This document shows, piece after piece, positions 7,700 through 15,563 of a stretch of 27,638 nucleotides of DNA. The position numbers and the translations under genes were made by a program. Under the pieces are notes generated by a model. The model had not been told where the DNA came from. It saw nothing but the letters and a program-made list of their open reading frames with translations, and searched no databases. Source of the stretch: Betaproteobacteria bacterium (GTDB lineage Bacteria; Pseudomonadota; Gammaproteobacteria; Burkholderiales; Casimicrobiaceae); the NCBI GenBank assembly GCA_025355395.1, contig JANXZT010000127.1:1-27638 (forward strand). The letters run 5' to 3'. Within the stretch, counting starts at the first letter, position 1, and each line of letters begins with the position of its first letter.

Positions 7700-8587
7700 G
7701 TGACCGAGATCTTCGGCGTACCGGTGCAGGCCCTGTTCGGGCAACTGCTGATCGGCCTCATCAACGGTGCGTTCTACGCCATGATGAGCCTGGGTCTCGC
7801 GGTTATATTCGGTCTTCTCAACATCATCAATTTCACGCACGGCGCCCAATACATGATGGGCGCCTTTTGCGCCTTTTTCCTGCTCGAGCTCGCGGGCATC
7901 GGCTATTGGTGGTCGCTGCTCATTGCGCCCATCGTGGTTGGCATCACGGGCATCATCGTGGAACGCACGATGCTCTCGCGGCTCTACAAGCTCGACCATC
8001 TTTACGGGCTGCTGCTGACTTTTGGCCTGGCACTCATCGTGCAAGGGCTTTTTACCAATTATTACGGCAGCTCGGGTCAACCGTATCGATTGCCCGATGA
8101 ATTCGCGGGCACGTTCAATCTCGGCTTCATGTTCCTGCCCAAGTATCGCGCCTGGGTGATCGTCGCATCGCTCCTCGTCTGCCTTGGCACGTGGTATCTC
8201 ACCGAGCGCACCCGCCTTGGCTCGTACTTGCGGGCGGCCACTGAAAACGCCACCGTGGTGCAGGCGTTCGGCATCAACGTTCCGCGCATGGTTACCCTGA
8301 CCTATGGCTTCGGCGTGGGCCTCGCGGCATTCGCCGGCGTGATGGCTGCCCCGATCTACCAGGTCAATCCGCAGATGGGTGCGAACCTCATCATTGTCGT
8401 GTTCGCGGTCGTCGTCATTGGTGGCATGGGGTCGATCCTGGGAGCAATCGTGACCGGCTTCGGGCTTGGAATCATCGAGGGTCTGACCAAGGTGTTCTAT
8501 CCGGAGGCATCGAACACCGTGATATTCGTTATCATGGTCATCGTGCTGCTCATCAAGCCCGCGGGCTTGTTCGGTCAGGAGCGCTGA
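7700..8587 (+). CDS. livH: LIV-type ABC importer permease (LivH-like)
   Basis: A 295-residue inner-membrane permease from the GTG at 7700. A TTG at 7694 is also in frame but lies only one base after the GAGG motif, so the GTG is preferred. The N-terminus reads L-I-G-L-I-N-G-A-F-Y-A-M-M-S-L-G-L-A-V-I-F-G-L-L-N, the standard LivH opening. The loop R-A-A-T-E-N-A-T-V-V-Q-A-F-G-I-N-V near residue 180 is the coupling helix region that contacts the ATPases. Several hydrophobic spans follow, including V-V-V-I-G-G-M-G-S-I-L-G-A. It pairs with LivM, which starts two bases after its stop. Translation initiation lies at the end of repeat copy B, so that insertion may set its expression level. Confidence 0.93.
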   Translation: MTEIFGVPVQALFGQLLIGLINGAFYAMMSLGLAVIFGLLNIINFTHGAQYMMGAFCAFFLLELAGIGYWWSLLIAPIVVGITGIIVERTMLSRLYKLDHLYGLLLTFGLALIVQGLFTNYYGSSGQPYRLPDEFAGTFNLGFMFLPKYRAWVIVASLLVCLGTWYLTERTRLGSYLRAATENATVVQAFGINVPRMVTLTYGFGVGLAAFAGVMAAPIYQVNPQMGANLIIVVFAVVVIGGMGSILGAIVTGFGLGIIEGLTKVFYPEASNTVIFVIMVIVLLIKPAGLFGQER

Positions 8588-8589
8588 TC

Positions 8590-9591
8590 ATGGCGACCTC
8601 CTCGAAGGTGGCCATCCCCGCGCCGGCAACACCCGCCGCTGAACCGCCCGAAACGCGCGGATTCCGGATTGCGACCCTCATCTTCGTCGTGGCCTTGGCG
8701 GTAGCGCCGCATGTGGGGTTTTATCCGGTATTCCTGATGAAGGCGCTGTGCTTCGCGCTCTTCGCGTGTGCTTTCAACCTGCTGCTGGGCTTCGGTGGCC
8801 TGTTATCGTTCGGTCATGCGATGTTCCTCGGCACCGCCGGCTACGTCACGGCCTATACCGCCAAGTCCTGGGGTCTTTCGCCGGAACTGGCGATCCTCGC
8901 CGGCACTGCCGCTTCAACTGCGCTCGGCGCCATGGCGGGCGCGCTCGCGATCCGGCGGCAAGGCATCTACTTCGCCATGATCACCCTGGCGTTGTCCCAG
9001 ATGGTGTTCTTCTTCTATTTGCAGACGCCGTTTACGCATGGCGAGGACGGCATTCAATCGGTGCCGCGCGGCAAGATGTTCGGGGTGCTCGATCTCACGC
9101 AGCCGCTGGTCATGTATTACGTGGTGCTGACCATATTCATGTTGGGCTTCCTGCTCATTTACCGGGTCATTCATTCGCCGTTCGGCAATGTGCTGAAGGC
9201 GATCCGGGATAACGAGCCGCGAGCGATCTCGCTCGGCTACGATGCGGACCGGTTCATGCTCATCGCGTTCGTGCTTTCAGCGGGGCTCGCAGGCCTCGCC
9301 GGCGCCACCAAGGCGATCGTGTTCCAGCTCGCTTCACTCACCGACGTGCATTGGACGATGTCCGGCGAGGTCGTGCTCATGACGCTGTTGGGCGGCATGG
9401 GCACCATTTTCGGACCCGTCGCCGGCGCGTTCGCGATCATTTCCATCGAGAATTATTTCGCCGGGTTCGGGCAATGGGTTACGGTGCTGACGGGCGTCAT
9501 CTTTGTGGTGTGCGTGCTGGCGTTTCGCCGCGGCATTGTCGGCGAGTTGGGCGCCTGGTGGACCCGGCGCCGGAACACACGCCGCGGCTGA
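8590..9591 (+). CDS. livM: LIV-type ABC importer permease (LivM-like)
   Basis: A 333-residue permease with AGGAG seven bases before the ATG. After a Pro/Ala-rich cytoplasmic N-terminus of about 25 residues come the LivM motifs A-F-N-L-L-L-G-F-G-G-L-L-S-F-G-H-A-M-F-L-G near residue 60 and R-Q-G-I-Y-F-A-M-I-T-L-A near 120. The coupling loop A-I-R-D-N-E-P-R-A-I-S-L-G-Y lies near residue 205, and the terminal span contains L-L-G-G-M-G-T-I-F-G-P. Length is normal. It completes the importer LivG-F-K-H-M. The next gene, a FAH-family protein, follows after 60 bases on the same strand and may share the transcript. Confidence 0.93.
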   Translation: MATSSKVAIPAPATPAAEPPETRGFRIATLIFVVALAVAPHVGFYPVFLMKALCFALFACAFNLLLGFGGLLSFGHAMFLGTAGYVTAYTAKSWGLSPELAILAGTAASTALGAMAGALAIRRQGIYFAMITLALSQMVFFFYLQTPFTHGEDGIQSVPRGKMFGVLDLTQPLVMYYVVLTIFMLGFLLIYRVIHSPFGNVLKAIRDNEPRAISLGYDADRFMLIAFVLSAGLAGLAGATKAIVFQLASLTDVHWTMSGEVVLMTLLGGMGTIFGPVAGAFAIISIENYFAGFGQWVTVLTGVIFVVCVLAFRRGIVGELGAWWTRRRNTRRG

Positions 9592-9651
9592 GGAACCTCG
9601 GCAAGCCTCACATCATCGTGCGGCAGGGCCCAATGACACACAGGAGAAACC

Positions 9652-10446
9652 ATGAAATCAAGACAACGACGCGACGTTCTGAAAACCGCCACCGCGCTGC
9701 TGGTCGGAGGCGCTGCCAGCCAGGCCATGCCCTCATTGGGTGCCGACGCGCCGAAGACACCGTTCAACGTCGCGGCGACATTTATTCCAATCGCCGGCAT
9801 GAGCGAGATGTTTCCGGTGCGGCGCATCTACTGCATTGGTCGCAACTACGCCGCGCATTCGCGCGAGATGGGCTCGGACCCGACACGCGAGCCGCCATTC
9901 TTTTTCCAGAAGCCAACCGATGCCATCCAGTGGGTGCCGCCGGGAGAGACGATCGACCATCCTTATCCGCCGCTCACCAAGAACTATCACTACGAGATCG
10001 AGCTCGTGGCGGCGCTCCACCAGGGGGGGCGCAACATTCCCATCGATCGTGCGCTCGAACACGTCTTTGGCTATACCGTCGGGCTCGACATGACGCGACG
10101 CGACCTGCAGCGTGCCATGGGCGATGAAAAAAAACCGTGGGAGATCGGCAAAAGCTTCGACCGGTCCGCGCCACTCGGGCCGCTTCAACCAGTGCCGAGA
10201 GTGCAGCATTTCACGCAAGGGGCCATCTCGCTCAAGGTCAACGGCCAGGTGAAGCAAAGCGCTAACCTGAACCAGATGATCTGGTCGGTTGCGGAGCAGG
10301 TGAGCAAATTGTCGGAAGCCTTCGAGCTCATGCCCGGGGACATCATCTATTCGGGAACGCCCGAAAACGTGGGACCGGTGGTTCGCGGCGACATCATGGA
10401 AGGGCACATCGATGGCTTGCCCGATATCCGGGTAAAGGTCGTTTGA
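9652..10446 (+). CDS. Fumarylacetoacetate-hydrolase-family protein with a Tat-like signal
   Basis: A 264-residue member of the FAH fold, which includes fumarylpyruvate and acylpyruvate hydrolases, decarboxylases and hydratases acting on 2-oxo or 1,3-dioxo acids. Family motifs are R-I-Y-C-I-G-R-N-Y-A-A-H near residues 58-69 and F-F-Q-K-P near 84-88. The metal-binding acids E115 and E117 (Y-H-Y-E-I-E-L) and D146 (V-G-L-D-M-T-R-R-D) are visible, and G-D-I-I-Y-S-G-T-P-E lies near the end. Unusually, the first 25 residues (RQRRDVLKTATALLVGGAA) contain a twin-arginine R-R-D-V-L-K motif, a hydrophobic stretch and a possible S-Q-A cleavage site, so the enzyme may act in the periplasm. A GGAG site precedes the ATG. 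It follows livM and may process the ligand of the importer; that is inference. Confidence 0.88.
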   Translation: MKSRQRRDVLKTATALLVGGAASQAMPSLGADAPKTPFNVAATFIPIAGMSEMFPVRRIYCIGRNYAAHSREMGSDPTREPPFFFQKPTDAIQWVPPGETIDHPYPPLTKNYHYEIELVAALHQGGRNIPIDRALEHVFGYTVGLDMTRRDLQRAMGDEKKPWEIGKSFDRSAPLGPLQPVPRVQHFTQGAISLKVNGQVKQSANLNQMIWSVAEQVSKLSEAFELMPGDIIYSGTPENVGPVVRGDIMEGHIDGLPDIRVKVV

Positions 10447-10528
10447 GATTGACCGCACGCAAGGCGTCATCTCTTCGAAAGTGACGGCGCTTCCATCGGC
10501 GTTTTTGCGAAAGCGACGGTATTGATTC

Positions 10529-10643
10529 GTCATCCCCGCGGACGCGGGGGTCCATATTGACCTCGACGGGGACCCGTTTTGACTTTGCATCGGACCCACT
10601 CTTGGCCCCGGAAAATGGATTCCCGCGAACGCGGGAATGACGA
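10529..10643. repeat. Third palindrome-bounded repeat (REP/dRS3-like, diverged)
   Basis: It begins with the imperfect palindrome ATCCCCGCGGACGCGGGGGT (10532-10551) and ends with ATTCCCGCGAACGCGGGAAT (10619-10638), the latter identical to the left palindromes at 7377 and 7576. The spacer shares T-T-G-A-C and G-A-C-T-T-T-type fragments with copies A and B in reverse orientation, so this copy is probably inverted relative to them. It lies in the 303-base gap between the FAH-family gene and the first peptide-permease gene. Downstream to about 10710 there are degenerate fragments (TTCATCGGGAATGACGAAGG and a similar one). I see no gene in the gap. Confidence 0.8.
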
Positions 10644-10715
10644 AGTGGTATTCCTTTCCTTCATCGGGAATGACGAAGGTTGGCATGCCTCCGCCTTCAT
10701 CGGTATGACAGAGTC

Positions 10716-10744
10716 TTGTCAAGCTTGGCGTAATCCTCGATAAC
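10716..10744 (+). promoter_or_regulatory. Weak putative promoter directly before the plus-strand peptide importer
   Basis: TTGTCA (10716-10721) and GATAAC (10739-10744) are 17 bases apart. Transcription would begin at about 10750, exactly at the ATG of the first permease gene, which has no Shine-Dalgarno. If real, the mRNA would be leaderless. The -10 box matches the consensus at only four of six positions, so the call is tentative. Confidence 0.3.
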
Positions 10745-10749
10745 TACCT

Positions 10750-11730
10750 ATGCTGGCTTTCATCATTCGTCGCAGCCTGCAAAGCGTCGCGGTGCTTGTG
10801 GCGATGTCACTTCTGGTGTTCGTCGGCGTGTACGCAGTCGGCAATCCGATCGACATCCTCATCAACCCGCAGGCTGATCAGATCGAGCGCGAGCATGCGA
10901 TCGCGGCGTTGGGCCTTGACCGATCGTTGCCCGAGCAATACCTGAGCTTCGTCACCGGTGCTGCACACGGTGATCTCGGGCGCTCCTTTGTCCACAGCAC
11001 CCCGGCGCTGTCGCTCATCCTCGAGCGCATGCCGGCCACGATGGAGCTCGCCCTGGCGGCGATGGTGATAGCGATCGTGCTCGGGATCCCGCTCGGGCTT
11101 TGGGCGGGCCTCAAACCGCGCAGCATTGCCGGCCGGGCCATCATGGCCGGATCGATCCTCGGCTTTTCGCTGCCGACGTTCTGGGTGGGGTTGATGCTCA
11201 TCATGGTGTTCTCGGTCATGCTGGGCTGGCTGCCGTCGAGTGGACGCGGCCCGACGGTGGACTTGTTTGGCGTGATTCCGGTGTCGTTCCTGTCCCTCGA
11301 AGGCTGGCGCCACCTCGCCTTGCCGGCGATCAACCTCGCATTGTTCAAGCTTGCATTGCTCATCCGCCTCACCCGCGCCGGGGCACGCGAGGCACTGCTC
11401 CAGGACTACGTGAAGTTCGCCCGCGCCAAGGGCCTGACCAATGCGCGGATCATTGGCGTGCATGTGTTGCGCAATATCCTGATCCCGATTGTCACGGTGA
11501 TCGGCCTCGAGCTCGGCTCGGTCATCGCATTTGCCATCGTGACCGAAAGCGTGTTCGCCTGGCCTGGAATGGGCAAGCTCTTGATAGACTCCATCGGGCT
11601 TCTGGACCGGCCGGTGATCGTCGCCTATCTGCTGATCATCGTGACGCTATTCATCATCATCAACCTGGTCGTCGATATTCTTTATTCGGCCTTGGACCCA
11701 CGGGTCCGGGTTACCGAAAGCAAGGGGTGA
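10750..11730 (+). CDS. Dipeptide/oligopeptide ABC importer permease, DppB/OppB type
   Basis: A 326-residue inner-membrane permease. It starts M-L-A-F-I-I-R-R-S-L-Q-S and has the family's first transmembrane helix, then a periplasmic loop with G-L-D-R-S-L-P-E-Q-Y and G-D-L-G-R-S-F near residue 75. The later motif A-R-A-K-G-L-T-N-A-R-I-I-G-V-H-V-L-R-N is the EAA coupling loop, followed by E-S-V-F-A-W-P-G-M-G-K-L and the ending V-D-I-L-Y-S-A-L-D-P-R-V-R. Length is typical. It opens a five-gene operon (B, C, D, F, amidohydrolase) that has no substrate-binding protein gene of its own; upstream lies only the repeat-containing gap and the FAH gene. No ribosome site is visible before the ATG. Confidence 0.93.
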   Translation: MLAFIIRRSLQSVAVLVAMSLLVFVGVYAVGNPIDILINPQADQIEREHAIAALGLDRSLPEQYLSFVTGAAHGDLGRSFVHSTPALSLILERMPATMELALAAMVIAIVLGIPLGLWAGLKPRSIAGRAIMAGSILGFSLPTFWVGLMLIMVFSVMLGWLPSSGRGPTVDLFGVIPVSFLSLEGWRHLALPAINLALFKLALLIRLTRAGAREALLQDYVKFARAKGLTNARIIGVHVLRNILIPIVTVIGLELGSVIAFAIVTESVFAWPGMGKLLIDSIGLLDRPVIVAYLLIIVTLFIIINLVVDILYSALDPRVRVTESKG

Positions 11731-11738
11731 GTTCGATC

Positions 11739-12635
11739 ATGCCCGGCGCGGTGTCCCGCCGCGCCGTCGAAACTCCGCTGCGGCGCATCGCCGGTGATTT
11801 CGCGAGCGACGCCATCGCCATGGCGGGGTTGGCGCTGCTTTGCGCGATTATCGCCGCGGCATTGCTGGCGCCCTTCATCTCGCCGCAGAATCCCTACGAT
11901 CTGTCGCAACTCGACGTCATGGAGGGCCGGCTTCCGCCCGGCTCGCCCGCTCCGCACGGCGTGTACTGGCTCGGCACCGACGACCAAGGGCGCGACATGC
12001 TCTCCGCCATCCTGTACGGATTGCGCATCAGCCTCGGCGTGGGCGTCGTCGCGACCGGCTTTGCGCTGGTCATCGGCCTCGTCATGGGATTGACTGCGGC
12101 GTCGATGGGCGGCCGGATGGAAGCCCTCATCATGCGGGTGGTCGACATCCAGCTTTCATTTCCTGCGATTCTGATCGCGCTGATACTGCTCGCGGTGCTG
12201 GGGCAGGGCACCGGCAAGATCGTGCTCGCGCTGGTGACGGTGCAATGGGCCTACTATGCCCGCACCGTTCGCAGCGCGGCGCTGGTCGAGCAACGCAAGG
12301 AATACATGGAGGCCGCGCGAGGCCTGGGGTTGCGCCCCGCGCGCATCGTGTTCCGGCATCTGCTGCCCAACTGCCTGCCGCCGATGATCGTCGTGGCCAC
12401 GGTGCAGGTCGCGTCCGCCATTGCGCTCGAAGCAACGCTGTCGTTCCTGGGTCTTGGCCTGCCGATCACCGAACCTTCGCTCGGACTGCTGATTGCCAAT
12501 GGCTACCAGTATCTCCTCTCCGGCAAGTACTGGATCAGCTTCTTTCCGGGCATCGCGCTGGTATGCACGATCCTCTCCATCAATCTCGTCGCCGATCAGT
12601 TGCGCGATGTTCTCAATCCGCGCCTGCAGCGATGA
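11739..12635 (+). CDS. Dipeptide/oligopeptide ABC importer permease, DppC/OppC type
   Basis: A 298-residue permease from the ATG at 11739, eight bases after the previous stop, with a GGGG-TGAG purine stretch as ribosome site. The open frame continues upstream but only as a shadow inside the B gene. DppC hallmarks are an N-terminal cytoplasmic tail, one span, then H-G-V-Y-W-L-G-T-D-D-Q-G-R-D-M-L-S near residue 70. The coupling loop E-A-A-R-G-L-G-L-R-P-A-R-I-V-F-R-H is near residue 190, and the ending is A-D-Q-L-R-D-V-L-N-P-R-L. It pairs with the B permease. Its stop overlaps the start of the next gene (ATGA). Confidence 0.93.
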   Translation: MPGAVSRRAVETPLRRIAGDFASDAIAMAGLALLCAIIAAALLAPFISPQNPYDLSQLDVMEGRLPPGSPAPHGVYWLGTDDQGRDMLSAILYGLRISLGVGVVATGFALVIGLVMGLTAASMGGRMEALIMRVVDIQLSFPAILIALILLAVLGQGTGKIVLALVTVQWAYYARTVRSAALVEQRKEYMEAARGLGLRPARIVFRHLLPNCLPPMIVVATVQVASAIALEATLSFLGLGLPITEPSLGLLIANGYQYLLSGKYWISFFPGIALVCTILSINLVADQLRDVLNPRLQR

Positions 12636-13624
12636 GCGTGCCATTGCTGGAGGTCGAGGGCCTGCGCACGCATTTCTTCACCAAAGCGGGGGTGGTGAAG
12701 GCGGTCGACGACGTATCGTTCACGGTGAGCAAGGGCGAGGTGCTCGGGCTCGTCGGTGAATCCGGCTCGGGCAAGACCATGATCGGCTATTCGATCATGG
12801 GGCTCATCGATCCGCCGGGACGCATCGTGAGCGGACGCATCGTTCTCGGCGGCCGGGATCTTCGCGCGCTGTCGCCGGAAGCTCTGCGCCAGTTGCGCGG
12901 CAACCGGATCGCGATGATCTTCCAGGATCCGATGATGACGTTGAATCCCGTGCTTCGCATTGACGTGCAGATGGTCGAGACCATACTCGCGCACGAATCA
13001 TTGCCGCGCGCAGCGGCCATGGAGCGCTCACGGGCGGCACTGGTCCGCGTGGGCATTCCGTCGCCGGACGAGCGGCTGAGCGCGTACCCTCATCAGTTCT
13101 CGGGCGGGATGCGGCAGCGGGTGGCGATCGCCATCGCGCTCCTCAATAATCCGGATCTCATCATCGCGGATGAGCCGACGACCGCGCTCGACGTTACGAT
13201 CCAGGGGCAGATCCTCTACGAGATGCAAAAGCTCACCCGCGAGACCGGCGCGGCGATGATCTGGGTGACCCACGATCTCGCGGTGGTGGCGGGCCTCGCC
13301 GACCGCGTTTGTGTGATGTACGCGGGCCGCATCGTCGAGGAGGGCACCGTCGCCGACGTGATCGAGCGGCCGGTGCATCCTTACACCCAGGGCCTGCTCG
13401 ATTCCGTACCTTCACGCACGGCCCGCGGCGTGCGCCTGAAGCCGATCCAGGGCATGGCGCCCTCGCTCGCCGATTTGCCGTTGGGCTGCGCGTTCCGCGA
13501 CCGTTGCGGCCGGTCGATCGATGCGTGCCTTGGCGCGCCCGAAACACGCATGGTCGGGGATCTTTCACGCGGGCGGGCGGTACGTTGTCACAATCCGTTG
13601 CCGCCGGTCGCCGTGCTGGAATGA
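12632..13624 (+). CDS. Dipeptide/oligopeptide ABC importer ATPase, DppD/OppD type
   Basis: A 330-residue ATPase starting at the ATGA overlap with the C permease. Walker A is G-E-S-G-S-G-K-T near residue 40, the signature F-S-G-G-M-R-Q-R-V-A-I-A lies near 155, and Walker B is L-I-I-A-D-E-P-T-T-A-L-D. The H-loop is W-V-T-H-D-L. The C-terminal domain after about residue 255 (H-P-Y-T-Q-G-L-L) contains cysteines in the arrangement C-A-F-R-D-R-C-G-R-S-I-D-A-C, then R-C-H-N-P. In DppD/OppD relatives such a cysteine set can bind an iron-sulfur cluster; whether it does so here is not known. It forms a heterodimer with the next gene product. Confidence 0.93.
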   Translation: MSVPLLEVEGLRTHFFTKAGVVKAVDDVSFTVSKGEVLGLVGESGSGKTMIGYSIMGLIDPPGRIVSGRIVLGGRDLRALSPEALRQLRGNRIAMIFQDPMMTLNPVLRIDVQMVETILAHESLPRAAAMERSRAALVRVGIPSPDERLSAYPHQFSGGMRQRVAIAIALLNNPDLIIADEPTTALDVTIQGQILYEMQKLTRETGAAMIWVTHDLAVVAGLADRVCVMYAGRIVEEGTVADVIERPVHPYTQGLLDSVPSRTARGVRLKPIQGMAPSLADLPLGCAFRDRCGRSIDACLGAPETRMVGDLSRGRAVRCHNPLPPVAVLE

Positions 13625-14679
13625 ACACCGTCATTGCACCCGCGCTCGGCCTGGCACTTGCTGTCGATGAGTGCACGGACCCGATCCTGGAGTTGCGCGG
13701 GGCCACCAAGCGCTTTGTCCGGCCGCTCGATGCGGCGGCGCGCCTTGCCAACGCGCTCGGCGGGTCGGCGAAGGAAGAGGTGGTGCACGCGGTCGATGCG
13801 GTGGACCTCGCGATCGATCCCGGCGAAGTGGTGGGTCTCGTGGGCGAGTCCGGCTGCGGCAAGTCCACGCTGGGACGGCTCGCGGTCGGTCTCCTCGGGC
13901 TCACCAGCGGGCAGCGCTGGTGGCGAGGCCGTCCGCTCACCGCATTGAAGCCGGCAGCAGCGCGCGCGCAGCAGCTCAAGATGCAGATGATCTTTCAGGA
14001 CCCGTACGCATCGCTGAACCCGCGTTTGCGGGTGATGGACATCGTGGGTGAAGCGCCGCTCGCGCATCGGCTTATCGGGCGCAAGCAGCAAGTCGAGTAC
14101 GTCGGCCTGCAGCTCAATCGCGTCGGCCTCGATCCCACGCTCATGCGGCGGTTCCCGCATCAGTTCTCCGGCGGACAACGGGCTCGCATCGGCATTGCGC
14201 GTGCACTGGCGGTGAAGCCCGAGTTCCTGGTGTGTGACGAATCGATGGCAGCGCTCGATGTCTCGATCCAGGCGCAGGTACTGAACCTGTTCATGGATCT
14301 GCGCGCAACACTGGACCTTACTTATCTTTTCATCAGCCACGACTTGGGTGTGGTCGAGCACATCAGTGATCGGGTCATGGTCATGTACCTGGGCCGTATC
14401 GTGGAAAGTGGACCCACGGAGGCGCTTTTCACCAAGCCGAACCATCCGTACACCATGGCATTGCTCGCCGAAGTGGGCAAGGTCGTGCCCGGCAAGCGTG
14501 CATTCATCCCGATCCGGGGCGAGGTTCCATCACCGCTCTCGCCCCCGGGCGGCTGTCACTTCCATCCGCGTTGTCCGTACGTCATGCCGGTATGCCATGA
14601 CGTGGTGCCGCCCCTGGTTGCAATCGCGCCCGGTCGCCGCTCCGCCTGCCATCTCAACGCCGAGGCGACGCCACGATGA
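13621..14679 (+). CDS. Dipeptide/oligopeptide ABC importer ATPase, DppF/OppF type
   Basis: A 352-residue ATPase beginning at another ATGA overlap. An N-terminal part of about 55 residues with a variable loop precedes V-H-A-V-D-A-V-D-L. Walker A is G-E-S-G-C-G-K-S-T near residue 78, the signature F-S-G-G-Q-R-A-R-I-G-I-A-R-A-L near 180. Walker B reads F-L-V-C-D-E-S-M-A-A-L-D: the usual Pro after the catalytic Glu is Ser, an uncommon but not clearly inactivating change. The C-terminal domain has the cysteine pattern C-H-F-H-P-R-C-P-Y-V-M-P-V-C and a final S-A-C-H-L, as in iron-sulfur-binding OppF/DppF relatives. Its stop overlaps the amidohydrolase start (ATGA at 14676), so the enzyme is coupled to the transporter. 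Confidence 0.93.
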   Translation: MNTVIAPALGLALAVDECTDPILELRGATKRFVRPLDAAARLANALGGSAKEEVVHAVDAVDLAIDPGEVVGLVGESGCGKSTLGRLAVGLLGLTSGQRWWRGRPLTALKPAAARAQQLKMQMIFQDPYASLNPRLRVMDIVGEAPLAHRLIGRKQQVEYVGLQLNRVGLDPTLMRRFPHQFSGGQRARIGIARALAVKPEFLVCDESMAALDVSIQAQVLNLFMDLRATLDLTYLFISHDLGVVEHISDRVMVMYLGRIVESGPTEALFTKPNHPYTMALLAEVGKVVPGKRAFIPIRGEVPSPLSPPGGCHFHPRCPYVMPVCHDVVPPLVAIAPGRRSACHLNAEATPR

Positions 14680-15521
14680 ACCATCCTGCATTCACGGTAT
14701 ATCGCGCCGAAGGTATCGGCCGTCCGCTCATCTTCGATTCGCCCCATAGCGGCGTACGTTATCCGGACGACTTCGACCACGCCCCGCCGCGTGCGGTGGT
14801 GCGTCTCGCCGAGGATACCCATGTCGCGCGTCTCTATGGCGGCGCGCCGGCGTTCGGCGCAACACTCATCGAGGCGATGTTTCCGCGGGCTTACATCGAT
14901 GCCAATCGCAATGTCGACGAGATCGACATCGGCTTGCTTGAGGATGCGTGGCCCGGTCCGGTCAGCGCCTCGCGGAAGACGCAGCAGGGCATCGGACTCG
15001 TATGGCGAGTCGCGCGTGGTGGCGCGCCGATGTACGCGCGAAAGCTCACCACCAATGAATTGCGTCAACGCATCGAGCAATGGTATCTGCCCTATCACGC
15101 CGCCATCGCCGGCGAGCTCAACCGGATGCATGCGCGCTTTGGGGCGGTCTGGCACATCAACTGCCATTCGATGCCGTCGATCGGCGATGCCAATGCGGAC
15201 AATCCGGGTCGGGCGCGGGCAGATTTTGTGCTCGGTGATCGGGATGGAACGACGTGCGCGCCGGAATTCACGCGTGCGGTGGCCGATACTCTTTCGGCGA
15301 TGGGTTACCGCGTCGCCGTCAACGATCCTTACAAGGGCGTCGAGATCGTGCGCCGCTACGGCCGGCCGCGCGAGGCGCGGCACAGCCTGCAAATCGAAGT
15401 CAATCGCGCGCTCTACATGGATGAATCGACACTGGTTCAAAACGCGGGCTACGCGGTGCTCGAGCAGAACTTGCGGCGCCTCATGGCGGCATTGGCTGCA
15501 TTCGTCGACGCAAAGCTGTAG
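14676..15521 (+). CDS. N-formylglutamate amidohydrolase-family enzyme
   Basis: A 281-residue hydrolase of the HutG-like zinc amidohydrolase family, which splits N-formyl-L-glutamate into glutamate and formate. Visible family motifs are F-D-S-P-H-S-G-V-R-Y-P near residues 20-30, A-E-D-T-H-V near 45, W-H-I-N-C-H-S-M-P-S near 155-165, and H-S-L-Q-I-E-V-N-R-A-L-Y-M near 230-242. No signal peptide is visible, so it should be cytoplasmic. It is not beside hut genes. It is the last gene of the peptide-importer operon and overlaps the ATPase gene by four bases, so its substrate is probably something brought in by that importer, for example an N-formyl or N-acyl amino acid or peptide; that is inference. 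Its end faces the M19 dipeptidase gene 42 bases away. Confidence 0.9.
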   Translation: MNHPAFTVYRAEGIGRPLIFDSPHSGVRYPDDFDHAPPRAVVRLAEDTHVARLYGGAPAFGATLIEAMFPRAYIDANRNVDEIDIGLLEDAWPGPVSASRKTQQGIGLVWRVARGGAPMYARKLTTNELRQRIEQWYLPYHAAIAGELNRMHARFGAVWHINCHSMPSIGDANADNPGRARADFVLGDRDGTTCAPEFTRAVADTLSAMGYRVAVNDPYKGVEIVRRYGRPREARHSLQIEVNRALYMDESTLVQNAGYAVLEQNLRRLMAALAAFVDAKL

Positions 15522-15563
15522 TCTTCGGCTGCCGGCACAAATGACGGGGCTAACCAGGGGTAA

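Noticed and set aside
15522..15563. Bidirectional terminator between the convergent operons
   Set aside because: The 42 bases contain no convincing stem with flanking A/T runs.
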